A DNA stretch of 64,000 nucleotides from the NCBI RefSeq assembly GCF_017916325.1, contig NC_090155.1, forward strand, positions 223,501 through 287,500. The letters run 5' to 3'. This DNA comes from Leishmania martiniquensis. Lineage: Eukaryota; Euglenozoa; Kinetoplastea; Trypanosomatida; Trypanosomatidae. The notes beneath the pieces are model-generated. The model worked only from the letters and a program-made list of their open reading frames with translations, had not been told where the DNA came from and did no database searches. Shown piece by piece: positions 10,995 to 21,900 of the stretch. Both the position numbers and the translations under genes were made by a program. Numbering within the stretch: position 1 is the first letter of the stretch; each line of letters starts with the position of its first letter.

Positions 10995-11735
10995 ATGCTG
11001 CGACGAACAGTTTCCTGTTGTAACCGGCCAAAGGGCCCGCCAGGGCTGCGCCCTGGGAAGGAGTACCGCCTGACTGTTCCGTACCGCAGCGAGGTGACGA
11101 TGATTCGCCAGGCCGGCTTTAAGAAGTTTAACAGCAACATCCGCGAGCTCTTCAAGAAGCCGTTGGAACAGAACAATATCAAGGCCGTGCCACGGGACCT
11201 GGGTGAGCTGCCCCGCAACTACGTGGTGAAGCTGCTTTTTTTTCACCAGCCGATTCGCCTGCTCGACTTGTGGGAGCTTTGCAAGCAGCACGATGACGTC
11301 CCCCTCGACTCCGCGCGGCACCTGCGCCTCGTGCTGAGGATTGCGAAGCTGCAAAAGTGGGTGTACGCAGAGAAGAATCAAAGCAACAACCTCTACTACT
11401 ACTACGTGCACCGGGGCCGTACCCATGAGGTGCAGCAGATGGTGCGGCAGGCTGAGGTGGCGAAGCGGGCGCAGGAAGCGGAGGCGAAGACGCAGGCGGT
11501 GCGCATGGATGAAGAGCGTCAGGCCCGAGAAGCGCAGAGCCTTGACGACCGTATCGTCGCTCTGCAGAATACGTTAGTTAGCAATATGAGCCGCATACGC
11601 GCCTTCGATCCCGCCCATGTAGACGCCAAGCCGTACGTCACGGAGTCTGGTGCCGTGAACTGCGCGTGGCACTGGGAGGGGGCGGCTCATGCGGCGGCAC
11701 AGAGAGCGGGCTCGAACGCCGGGGAAAACCCGTAG
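10995..11735 (+). CDS. Conserved-looking hypothetical protein, possibly mitochondrial
   Basis: A 246-aa protein of unknown function. The N-terminus (MLRRTVSCCNRPKG) is basic with no acidic residue in the first 20 positions, as in mitochondrial import sequences. Residues about 70-140 (LPRNYVVKLLFFHQPIRLLD ... AKLQKWVYAEKN ... YYYYVHRG) have the helix-helix-strand pattern of a winged-helix-like fold. Residues about 145-195 form a long charged Ala/Glu/Lys/Arg helix, probably coiled coil. The C-terminus is Ala/Gly-rich. It lies between PP2A-A and the Hikeshi homologue in the same orientation, but this context says little, because gene order in trypanosomatid transcription units is rarely functional. 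Codon use is GC-rich at third positions like its neighbours, so I regard it as a real gene. A mitochondrial ribosome or RNA-processing component would be a reasonable guess, but nothing in the sequence proves it. Confidence 0.8.
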   Translation: MLRRTVSCCNRPKGPPGLRPGKEYRLTVPYRSEVTMIRQAGFKKFNSNIRELFKKPLEQNNIKAVPRDLGELPRNYVVKLLFFHQPIRLLDLWELCKQHDDVPLDSARHLRLVLRIAKLQKWVYAEKNQSNNLYYYYVHRGRTHEVQQMVRQAEVAKRAQEAEAKTQAVRMDEERQAREAQSLDDRIVALQNTLVSNMSRIRAFDPAHVDAKPYVTESGAVNCAWHWEGAAHAAAQRAGSNAGENP

Positions 11736-12120
11736 CTGTAAAGAAAGAAGAGAGCATTTTCCCTCGTCCTCCCTCAACGCCGCGTGCGCGGTCGCACCCA
11801 CCGCGTTGCGTCGCCGCCGCTAAGGCTCTCTGCAGGATGACGCCGGCTCAACTGGGCGCCGAGACATGCGCGTCTGCTCGCCTGCAAGATGCTCGTTTTC
11901 TCTCTTTCGGTCGCCTTTGCTGTTGCTTTCAGCTGCGCCCCTGTCGCGATAGTGCGCCGGTTGAGGTCTCGCGTAAGTGCGAGTGACGCGTTTGTGGCGG
12001 GTGGCTCGGCGCCGTGTGGGGGCGAAGGTGCATGCATGGGAAACGAGGAGAACCAAGAAGATGCCTTAAGGGTAGCATCACGGAAAGATTCAGCAGTGAT
12101 GATGATGAGGGGCGAGGCCA

Positions 12121-12159
12121 CCTCCCCCCTTCCCTCCCTCTCCTCCTTCCCTTGTGTAG
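12121..12159 (+). promoter_or_regulatory. Orphan spliced-leader acceptor-like signal
   Basis: A near-pure C/T run at 12121-12154 is followed by AG at 12158-12159. It is about 1.2 kb upstream of the next recognised start, which has its own tract. It may therefore serve a small gene in the island that follows, or be an alternative acceptor. Confidence 0.4.
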
Positions 12160-12405
12160 GCGGACAAGCAGAGGTGTAACCGGCGCGAGGTTTCGCTTTG
12201 TGTGCGTCCTCTTTCAAAGGGCTCGCCCTCCCTCTCGCGACATGAGTCGAGCCTCACTGATTCCATCGCGTCACAGACTCATCTGCCGTGCTGCGAAGCA
12301 TCGGTAGACGCGCTGCACAGCAAAGCGCTTGCGCAGCCATCAGAGCACAGACCCTGCTGAAAGTCATACCACCGCCTCGCAGGCTGCTTCACAGCCACCA
12401 ACACG

Positions 12406-12618
12406 ATGCCTGCCACCACGTACTGCGCCACTTTTCGAGGGCGGCTCAGGATCTTCATAGCAGTGGGTCGTGCGAGGGCCGAGTGGAGCACGCTCGAGTC
12501 ACGGTGGGACTTCATTCGTCAGATGGGATGTCACACGTGTGGCCGTCGTCTGCGGCTTCCTCAACGTCATATCCTGCAGAACCTGGCCGCCGGCATTTGT
12601 AGCCGTGAGTTGCTCTGA
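12406..12618 (+). CDS. Possible small gene (70 codons), uncertain
   Basis: An ATG-initiated frame encoding a 70-aa basic peptide (MPATTYCATFRGRLRIFIAV...) that contains CHTC (residues 43-46) and ends SRELL. It lies 247 bases behind a strong polypyrimidine/AG signal and in DNA that is not simple repeat. Against it, an upstream ATG at 12242 starts a different short frame, no family is recognised, and two minus-strand frames over the same DNA look equally protein-like. I list it so that it is checked, not because it is established. Confidence 0.2.
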   Translation: MPATTYCATFRGRLRIFIAVGRARAEWSTLESRWDFIRQMGCHTCGRRLRLPQRHILQNLAAGICSRELL

Positions 12619-13319
12619 AGAACCTAAATCGTACGAAGTGAGCTCGCGCACCACCGAACGCAGCTCCACGTTGGCAAGGGATAGGAAGAGGGGTGGAGGC
12701 TGCACGACTCCCCTCACGCCGAGTCGAGTGCTGCAGGCCCTGAGATGACACACACGCTGAGGGATGTCCCCCTCTCTCCCCCTTCCGCAAGAGAAAGGGG
12801 TGGTAAGGCAAATGGGAGCAAACAAATCGGCAGAGAATCGGGCGAGGCAGATAGGAGCGCCATGTCAGCTGCGCCACCCGCACCCGCCCTCCCCTCATTA
12901 GCTGTGAGCGCCTGCTCGGGCTCGTTTTTCGCCTCACTCCTCCGATCTTTCTTGCGGCGGCCTCGTCTGCGGAAGGACCTGACATTCACTGCTCTGCGGC
13001 CCCGCCTCTCAGGGAACTGCGCTCCTCCTCGCTGAGGTGTCTCCAACTCGGTGCCCGGCTCTTCTTCCCCGCATCCCCGCCTCTTCATGCGGCGCACTAC
13101 GCTGATCATTGACCCCCGTAACTTTTATTTTTCGCTGTTTTCTGCTTGTGCTGTCGCCCCTTGCGCTGCGTTGTTTGCTTTGAAGGGCACGCGCGCGAGT
13201 ATGGCTGGGAGCGTGGGTGTGCATCATGCGTAGACGTGCCTCGCCTACCCCTCACTCTCTTCCCTTTCTGCGCCATTTCTCTTTGTGCATCGTATTCGTC
13301 TGATCACCCGCACCACAGC

Positions 13320-13355
13320 CCTCACCTTTTTTTTATCGCATCGCGGCAACAGCAG
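13320..13355 (+). promoter_or_regulatory. Predicted spliced-leader acceptor of the Hikeshi-like gene
   Basis: A T-rich tract (about 13321-13336) is followed by AG at 13351-13352 and 13354-13355, a few bases before the ATG at 13360. This very short leader decides against longer upstream reading of the frame. Confidence 0.6.
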
Positions 13356-13359
13356 AGAA

Positions 13360-14001
13360 ATGCAGTGGCAGCAGGTGACGCCTGGGCCCGCAGCGCCCTA
13401 CGCGGCGCCATTTAGTAGCACATCGCCGCCTCTCTTTGGTGTCATAGTCCCCGGTTGCCCTGTGCATACGGACATATCTGCCGTCGATACCGGGCGGTGG
13501 ACTGTCAACCTCGGCGTTGCACCGGAGAGCTTTGTTGTGTTTCTCACAATGTCGGGGCCACTCCCACCTGGCTACGGCATCGGCCTCTTCCTCGCTCGCG
13601 AGGACACGATGAGCTTCCAATATGTCGGTGCTATCACCCAGCAGCGGCCGAGCTCCATTGTCAGAGTTTCCGCCGTCTTCCTTGACGCTGCCCAGCCAAT
13701 CCGTATCGTGCTCGGATTGGCGTTGGAGCAGGAGGAGGCGCTGCACAACCTCGGCCTTACGCAGGAGCAGCCACTGCAGCAGTCGCAGGCGGCTACCAAG
13801 CTGGCCATTGCCGAGCGGATTCTCAAGGACCTGTACGAATTCGTTGTGAGCTACGCCCGCACCCTCACCTGGGACGGCGGCATCAATGGTATTGGCTCTC
13901 TCGAGCCTGGAGAATACGTGGTGTTGCCAGCATCCTTCGTGGACAAGTGGCGCGCGCGTGTGCAGACAAAGCTAGCTAAAGACAATGCCTTTTGGGCGTA
14001 G
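13360..14001 (+). CDS. Hikeshi/OPI10 family protein (Hsp70 nuclear import)
   Basis: A 213-aa protein. In animals Hikeshi carries ATP-bound Hsp70 into the nucleus during heat stress, binding FG nucleoporins with its N-terminal beta domain and Hsp70 through its C-terminal half. The visible match covers the whole protein. FGVIVPGCPVHTD (from residue 26) corresponds to the family N-terminal strand, and then come SFVVFLTMSGPLPPGYGIGL (about 57-76) and YVGAITQQRPSSIVRVSAVF. The final block, P-A-S-F-V-D-K-W-R-A-R-V-Q-T-K-L-A-K-D-N-A-F-W, is the hallmark C-terminus (KW and xFW). Human Hikeshi is 197 aa. A Gln-rich insertion (about 131-143) and an N-terminal Pro/Ala/Ser tail of about 25 residues account for the extra length. 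The start follows the acceptor directly. The frame is open 75 bases further upstream without an ATG. Confidence 0.88.
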   Translation: MQWQQVTPGPAAPYAAPFSSTSPPLFGVIVPGCPVHTDISAVDTGRWTVNLGVAPESFVVFLTMSGPLPPGYGIGLFLAREDTMSFQYVGAITQQRPSSIVRVSAVFLDAAQPIRIVLGLALEQEEALHNLGLTQEQPLQQSQAATKLAIAERILKDLYEFVVSYARTLTWDGGINGIGSLEPGEYVVLPASFVDKWRARVQTKLAKDNAFWA

Positions 14002-15652
14002 GCTCGAAGTCGACCGTAAGGGCGCTTGTGGCGGCAGTGTGCGGAGTGGGGGCGACGTGGCAGACTTCGGCGGCGAGCGGAAAGGGCGCACCCTCACCAG
14101 ATGGTGGTGCGCTCGCCTGTGCTGCTCGAACTGCACTGATGAGAGTCCTTCACCCGGTGGGTCTTTTTTTGCTTTGTTTCCTCTCTCTCTTTTGCTCGCT
14201 CGGTGCCGCACCGCTGCTGCTGTGGAGGCAAAGATGAGGGGAGAGGGACTGGAGGTGATCGATGCACTGCACTCGCTACGACTTTGGTGCAACCTCAACG
14301 CGCCGTGTTCTTGCAGCCGCCCTGCGCAAAGACGGGTGCTCGGATCCGTTTGTGGCTGTGTCATCTCCTCTTCCGTCACTCCTTCTTTTTTTTCGGTTGT
14401 AATTCGGCAGTACGTGCCTATACACGCATCGCCCCTTTTGTCTGTGCCTGCCTGGTACGGGAGTTCGGTGCGCTTTTCCTCCCCTCATTCTCCCCGTCAC
14501 ACACCCCGCACTTCACCTGTGTCGGGCGTCTCCGTGCGTCCGTAACTGTAGCCTTGGCGATAGGAGGGGTGTGCAGTGCCCTGTGTCGTAGTCTCGCCAA
14601 AGCTGCGTTTGCCGGTGAGGCAGGACACCTGCGCAAGCATACGGGGGGTGTCTGTGTGGGAGGCGCATTCGGATGCCAAAGATTTGTGAAAACAAACGAA
14701 AGCAACCAAAGGTGGAAAGAGAAGAGCAGAGCGGCTTTGCGCGGCAGCCACGGCAATCAGGGAGAAGCGCTGGAAGGTGAGGAGGTCCAAAACTTCAGAG
14801 GAAAACCGGGCGGCCCACCTCCCCTCCCCTCCCCCTTTTCTCTGTGAGCATGCCCCCATTGCTTGAGCATGGCCTCGACAGCATCGACAAATTAGCTGCA
14901 TCTCGCGAGTCGCTCACTTTTTTGTCTTCTCAGCGCCGCGCACACCCCAGTGCTCGTCGAGCAGGCAGCGTCGGTGCCACCACCTTTCCCATGCCCCCCC
15001 CACCGCTGTCGTTGTCCGGGGCTGTATGCGGCGCGTATCGTTCTTGATCCCCCTTGGCCAGGCTCGTCTCACGCTAACTAAATTGGTGAATCCTTCCTGC
15101 ATCCCTCCCTCCCTCTCTCTGCTTTCGCTATCCTGTGCTTGCTGCACCTCCCGCCCTTCCACCATTGGATCATCTGTCTGTGTGGGGTGGGTGCGTTACG
15201 ACGGCCACCACGGCCACCACTTCTGCCTCCCCTCCCCTCTCCCCGACATCTCGCACAGCTTTTTGTTTCGCCGTGTTCTTCCCTCCCCTTCTCTCATTTT
15301 TTCCTTTACCCGTTGCTGTGACTTTCACTCGTCCCCCTGTCTCTCTGTGCCCCCGTTCCCGCCCCCCTCCCTCCCTTTGCCTCTTACCTCATCGCCTTGC
15401 CCCCCCTCCCCCCTCACACACACTTTCTCTTGGCTTCCCAATCATCACCCTCTCGCGCGCGCGTGCGTGTGCGTGTGTCGGTGTGGGTGTGGGTAAATCA
15501 GTATCAAAGGTGCCTGCGCGTGGATTGCGGCAGGTGCGGACGAGGGTCGCGGCGGAGTAACCTCCTCTTCCACGAACGCATAACTTAACGTGGGGCAGAA
15601 CAGAAGCAAAAGAATATTGGGAAGTGGGGGAAACAACGAGTAGGCGGCCCCT

Positions 15653-15679
15653 CTCCCTCCCTCCCTCCCTCCCGTGCAG
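15653..15679 (+). repeat. (CTCC)n tract followed by CAG
   Basis: Five CTCC units in a row run straight into a CGTGCAG, so this repeat is also a textbook acceptor context. It is 3.2 kb upstream of the next start codon. Confidence 0.7.
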
Positions 15680-15920
15680 GTGTGTGTGCGAGTGCGACAA
15701 GGTAGACTGAGTTTCCATCCCGGTAGCTTCTCAGTACACACGCGCCGCACAGCCACGAATACGCACGTGACGGCTTCACAAAAGGAGGGACGGCACACCG
15801 GCAGCAGCATCGAAGGAAAGCTAAAAGGAGAACGGGTGTGGAAGTTTCATCACACGTTTCCATCTCCCCATCTCTCCCCGTCGGCGGCGTCTTGCACGCT
15901 TTCTCTGATTATTTTTTTTC

Positions 15921-15937
15921 GTGTGTGTGTGTGTGTG
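15921..15937. repeat. (GT)n microsatellite
   Basis: An alternating GT run on the + strand, within pyrimidine-rich non-coding DNA. Confidence 0.85.
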
Positions 15938-17841
15938 CACGCGCCTCTGTCTATCTGTCTGTGGGTCTGTGTTTGTGCGCGCGCTAGTTCGTGTGTGAAT
16001 GTGAGTAGGTGCGCGCGTTTCGTGCTTAGCTCTTCTGTTCAGTGCAGCCCTCGCTGATTCCGTTGCAGTATCTCTCTTCCCTTTGGTTTACGTAAGCACG
16101 TGTGCTTGTTTAGCCTTGTTGGTTGGATTTGCTACCTTTGTGTGGGTGGGTGGGTGCGTGTGGGCGGGTGCGAAATTGTGTAGGAGAGTCTCCGCTGGGC
16201 TCTGTGTTCCGATCTTCTCAGCCCTGCGCTCTCCGGTCTGTGCAGTCCGCCTCCTCCATCCTCCACCGCATCCCCTCTGCTGATCTAGCCCAAGTGGTCG
16301 CTGAATCTTCATACCCTTTCGCCTCTCCCTCTTCGCGTGTGAGTGTTTTCTTTCTCGTTTCTTCCTTCTTTACCTCTTGCGCCGTTGGTCCCCTCCGCGC
16401 CTCCCTCGCTGTCTTTTTCGCCCCTCCTCTCTCTCCCTGTCTTCCTCCACCCCGGTAGCAGAAGCATTACATCTCCTCAGAGCCTTCCCCTGTCTCTGCA
16501 ACCTTTTGGTTTGTTCATTTTCGTGTGCGCGTGTGCTTTGCCGTGCGCCCTTCTTGTGTCCCTCTACGCACCCCTCTCTCTCTCAATATCTATCTACCTA
16601 TCTACGAAACCACACCCCGCCCATTCACGCACCTATACAAACATACACACAGCCGCCAGCGGGGAGAAGGAAAGGTGCAAGGATCAAGCTTTCTTGTGAG
16701 GCATCAGCTCCTCCTGCCTGTGCGAGTGTATCTTATTCCCCTCCATTCCCACCTCTCCTCTCTTTCGCCATCGCGCCCCCCTTTTTCCGATCGCCGTTCA
16801 TACGTCAGACCCCTTCGACACTCCATCAGCTCCTTTTTTTGTTGTTTCAAAAACACCTCTCCTTCTTTAACGCCCTCTCGCCCTTCCCTCCCTCTCCCTC
16901 CCTCTCTCTCGCTCGCTCGCTCTTCCCCCCTCCCCCTCCCCGGGCACTCGCCCTAGCAGGACGCGAAGCCCGAGACGCAGACGAGGAGCAGAGAAAGAGA
17001 AAGTGCGCGCGCGAGATCGAGCGAGAGACTTAGCGAGTGCACCTCCCATCCAACACGTGCGGAGTACAGAAGCGAAAAAAAAACCGTTGCCGCGCTTGCA
17101 CATTTTTTTGCCCTCTTCTCCTGCTCTTTGTTTCTTTCTCTCTTCAGTTTTTTTGTTGTTGTGGCAGTGCTCGGAAAGACGGGAGAGAGAGTTGTACGCC
17201 CTCTTTTTGTTTGCCGGCGTGCCTGTCTTGGTTTCCCCTCCTCCTCTCCTCTCCCTCTCTCTCGCTCTCTCCGCCCCCTTTGTACTCGGGTGTGGTGTCG
17301 GTGCCGGTGTGCCAGTTTGGGGTTCTCTCTTCTTCTATTTTCTCGCTTTGTGTTTTGCGCCGCCCCGCGCCAGAGGAAAAGGGAGTGAGGTGAGGTGACC
17401 CGTCGCCATCACGACGGCGAGCCATCGAGCGGGATCTAGCGAACTCGATTAGAGCCTACGCAGCATAAAAAACGAGGAAACAACAGCGACGACAGAAACA
17501 CAGAAGTGAGGCACAGCAGCAACAAAAAAGAAGACACCAGCGGGAGCTCGTTGCCTTATCCGTTCACCTCTCTTTCTTGTCCTCTTCTCTTACGGTGTGT
17601 GTGTGCGTGTGTGTGCCTGTGTGTTGTTGTTGGGTGCGTATTGTGGGCACGTAAGCGTATCTCACTCTCCTCGTGTGCCAGAGTGTACCTCTTTGTCGAT
17701 CCTCCTCCTCCTTCACTTGTTTTTTCTTTTCTTTCTTTCTTTCGCTCGCCTTGTGTGCGTTTTACACGTAAGCAGCGCGTGTGAGGCCGGAGGCCGAAGA
17801 AGAAAAGGGCGGAGCCGTGTTGTGGGCGTAGCGTCACGGCA

Positions 17842-17856
17842 ATATATATATATATA
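17842..17856. repeat. (TA)n microsatellite
   Basis: An uninterrupted alternating TA run, 1.05 kb upstream of the first large paralogue. Confidence 0.9.
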
Positions 17857-18719
17857 ACATCAGAGACAGACGCGGCAGAGCCGAGGCGGTCGGCGAGTGA
17901 GGTCGCGCAGAATGTGAAGAGGGGAAGGGGGGCAGAATACGAGCAGAGCAGTCGTAAGCACGAGGCAATAGAAGTTGAGCAGCAGAGAATAACCTCTCTC
18001 TTTTGACAGAAGGTGTGCCCTTCCCTCCCCCACTTCATCCCCCCTCTCCCCTTTTCTCGTTTTTCTCCGAATTTGATCTTTTTACTGCCGTTACGCTTTG
18101 TGAGCCCACCCGCCGACGCACACATACGCGCGCCTTTTTACCTGTTTTATCACTCCCCACCACCACCACTTGTTTTTCCTCTCTCTTCTCGCTCGGCCAC
18201 CTACTTTCGCCTTCGCTCGTTCTTGACCCCCCCGACACACACACACACGCACACGTGCCCACGCTCCACCTCTCTTGCAGTTGGGTGCACACGCTAAAAG
18301 TAAGTGTACGTCTAAGAAAGCATTTTTGTCGCTCCTCTGTAGGAGGGGGGGTGCATTGGGTGTTGTTGTCAGAGAGCCACTACCACCACGAAAACAAAAA
18401 TAGGCGCTGCTCCTCGCCGCCTTGGCCCTTCCCCGTCTTCTCTGTCTCACCAGGGACTCATTTCTATCCCATCTCACCTCCGCCTCCTACTTTTCTTCGC
18501 ATCACTGAGTCCCTTTTTCTCCCATTTTGTGTGTGAGTGAGATTGTGTGTGCTTGTTGCGCGTTGCTTTGCAGTTTTTTTTTCAGGCGGCGTTTGTGGGT
18601 GACCAACACCAAAGAACGGTCCTTCCCTCTTTGCAGCCTCTCTCCCTCGCTTGGCTGTTGGTTTCCGCATCTACGCTCGCATTGTGTTTGCTTCCCCACA
18701 CACACACACGCACACACAC

Positions 18720-18779
18720 TTCCCTTCCCTTCACTCACCACCACCTGTGTTCCCTGCTACGCTTGCTGGAACGCACCAG
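18720..18779 (+). promoter_or_regulatory. Predicted spliced-leader acceptor of the first large paralogue
   Basis: A C/T-rich stretch (about 18720-18766) is followed by AG at 18778-18779. The 129 bases from there to the ATG at 18909 contain no other ATG. Confidence 0.5.
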
Positions 18780-18908
18780 ACAGAAAGCAGACCTGCACGC
18801 GCGCGCCACCGTCGTCTACGCACAAGGGGGTAGTACGTCAGCCGGTCGAAAGGAAGTGACGTGAGAGGATAACGAATCTGCCGAGCACAGGAAAAAAAAT
18901 CACCGAAA

Positions 18909-21900
18909 ATGGGTGGCTATCCTTCTCATGATGCGCCGAACTTCCTGTTCGCGACGGCAGCGCAGCATCCAAACAACGGCGGTACGACTGAAGTATGCCT
19001 CATTCCGCTTCTGCGGCGCCATTTCAACGATTCAAACAGGAAACTGAAGGATGCTGTGGCTCAACTTTGCTTTAACGGGCCACCCAACACGACCGCGCTC
19101 GCCCTTCAAGCTATGCAGAACGGCATCTCCTCGCATTGCGCAACGCCGGATATCTCGCCGCAGACGTCCTTGCCCAATGCGAGTGACTCGTCACCCGGTG
19201 TCATACCCCCCACCGGTCCCCCACTACCACCATCCGGACTCAACGCGGCCCTCGTCAGTGGCATGAACTTCGACGCCAGTGTCGAGCTGAAACGGAAAGC
19301 TGTGCACGCGTACAAGGCCATGGATCAGCTATTGAACGAGATAGAGGCATCTTTTTTCACGACGACTCGTGTCGTCTTCGATTCGGCGGCACAAGCTGAG
19401 GCGAAGGTGCGCGAGAAGCGCGCAAGCTCAGCAAAGGGGGTAGACAAGCTTCAGAGCCCCAACGGTGGCCCGGCGACTGAGAGGGCTGTAAAGGAGGATG
19501 TCACGGCTTCTCGTACCGTCGGCAACCCCACTCGCCCATTGATGTCGTCGCAACAGTCGATGACACCTCCCCCGCCCCCAGTGCTGCGACCGGTACCATG
19601 CGCGGTATGCATCATCGAGCCGGATACGTCGGGCCGTCGGGGCTCCTCGGGGCAGCAGGGCGCCGCGAGCCCCGGCAGCGTTCAGAACAACAGCACTCTG
19701 AAGGCGCTGAATGTGCCGACGCCGACCGCTGGTCCCAGTAGCCTACCGATGACCACCTCCAGCAGCGGCGCAGGCAACACCCAGCCCACGCCGGAGTGGG
19801 TAACGGTGCAGGGCCGTCGTCTGCGCTGCGTTGGGTATCTCTCGTGCTTCTCCAAGCCTCGAAGCGTTGACGATGAGACGAGGGAGCTCTACGGACCAGA
19901 GTCGAAGCCGCCCCTACACGTGCTGCGCGTCGGCGAGTGCGGTGCCAAGGGCCTGGATGTGTCCTTCGAGCTGATCTTTGAGAACGAGTCGAAATACATG
20001 CACTTGCTGGAGCCCGTTGTCTTCTTGGCCAGTATCATGTTCCGCTCTCAGTACCTGACCAGCAGCATGCTGCAGCGCCCCGTCCACTCTCCAGAGGTGG
20101 AAAACGCGTACTACGCCCACCTGCAGCTCCTTAACATCCACGTCATGCTCTCCAACGAGCGGGTGCACGAGCTGAAGGTGCTGCAGGAGCAGCTTCCGCT
20201 CATGGAGTACGTGGAAGAAATGGGCCTTGGCGAGCGGCACTTGGCGGCAAGCGCCGGCGGTGAGACGGCCTCGTGCGGCGGCTGTGCCGTGTCGCTGGAT
20301 ACGACGCTGACCGTCGGCGAAATCTCGGCAGATGCTATGGCCGTCACGTTGACGGACAGCGGGGTATCGACGAAAGCTGACGGCGGTGCTTTGATGGACA
20401 CCGCTATCAGCGACGGCGGCGAGGTCGCAAAGCCGCGGCGTCACCCTCGTGACGACGACTCAGAAGACCGCGAGCACTCCGAAGACGACGAGGACGGTCA
20501 GAAGAGTAGGGAACTCGGCGCGGGCGCCGAGGCGGCATCGCCGGAGAAGACGGCAAAGAAAGCGGGCTGCGGCGAAAACGAAGAAGACGCGGCCGAGTCG
20601 GCACGCAACACGATGGACGATTCGGAGAAAGACCCAAAGCCTAGCAGCGTTCCTGCCTCCGCGACAAGCCGCCGCACGCGTCGCAGCCGCCGCCGCCAGC
20701 GCAAGCAGAAGACGGCCGAGCCGCAAGACGAGATCTATCGCAAAACGCACTGTGCCATGCCGAGCATTTCTCTCTACGAGCTCAGCTCGGGTGAGCGCGG
20801 GATCGAGGCCGTCTTTGACGGCGGGCTGCTGGCGCGTATGATGAAGCTGATTGCTGAGACAGCCGCATACGAGACGGTCAAGAATTCCTTCATCCGATGC
20901 GATATGGGGCCGCTGATGAAGGAGCGCCGCCACTTCAACCAGAGCCGCCGCGAGGCATTGCAAGAAGAAGGCAGCCTCGAGCGCGAGGAGGAGCGCGTGA
21001 TGGGGAGCACCATTGTCGCCGCGGCGTTGCGCCGCTGGGTGAAGGAGGGCCTGGCCGCCGAGGATGACAAGCTGAAGAAAGCGCAGGCAGCTGCAGCAGA
21101 ACAGGCGCAGCAGGCTGCAGCGGCCCAATCCCTCCCTTCCCCCCAGGCAACGCAGATGATGCACACCCTACCCACAATGCACGCGAACGTGGCGCAGGCC
21201 GGTTCAACCAACTCGATGACGGGGTCCGCGACCCCCACCAGTGCCGGAAATTCAATACTCGCTGCGCAGGCGGCAGCAATGGGCCAGCCCTCTACCATGC
21301 GCTGCATAGGCATGGTACCGGCGAACCAGTCGCCCGCGGCGTCAGGTGTCGGAACGGCCGCCACCGCGGGTGCCCCCATGCTTGTGTACGTTCCCGGTGT
21401 TGGGTACGTCCAGATGCCGGGTACTTCCCGAGTGATGCCGGCGCCAGCGGCGCCGACGCAGACAGGGCATCCGGCGTACGTGATCGACCCGGCGACGGGT
21501 CAGCCAATGATACTGGCCACCCAAGCCACATCGGCAGGCCCCACAAACAGCTCCGGCACATCCCAGCAGCCGACACAGATGATGGCCTTTCCTCCTATGA
21601 TGCACATGTACAGCGTTCAGCAGCAACCGCAACAGCAGCAACAGCAGATGATGGGGGCCGCGCCACAGTACTTCACTCCTCAAGCAGCCCCGCAGCCGTT
21701 GCAACAGCAGCAGCAGTACCAGTACATGGTGGGCCCCGGCGGCCAACTCTTGATGGTGCCGGTAGTGTCCGCGCCAACGCCGCAGTCTCCGCAATCACAG
21801 CAGCAGCAGCAATACATGATGGCCACAATGCCACCTCCGCAGGCCCCTCCAATGCAAGCACAGCAAATATACGTGAACCCCTACATGATGTCTGGCATGA

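Larger units (their letters stand above)
11736..13359. other. Intergenic region with an orphan acceptor and a coding-like island
   Basis: After about 400 bases of 3'UTR-like DNA there is a strong C/T tract (12121-12154) with AG at 12158-12159, then a non-repetitive, GC-balanced island at about 12280-12700 with overlapping open frames on both strands. From 12745 on it returns to C/T-rich DNA leading to the next gene. Confidence 0.6.
14002..18908. other. 4.9-kb non-coding region before the first large paralogue
   Basis: No gene is supported on either strand. From about 15.0 kb it is strongly C/T-rich with scattered purine-rich blocks, (GT)n runs (15921-15937 and about 17590-17620), a (CTCC)n tract at 15653-15673 and a (TA)n block at 17842-17856. 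Several tract-plus-AG combinations could act as acceptors. The last 130 bases before 18909 contain no ATG. Confidence 0.65.
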
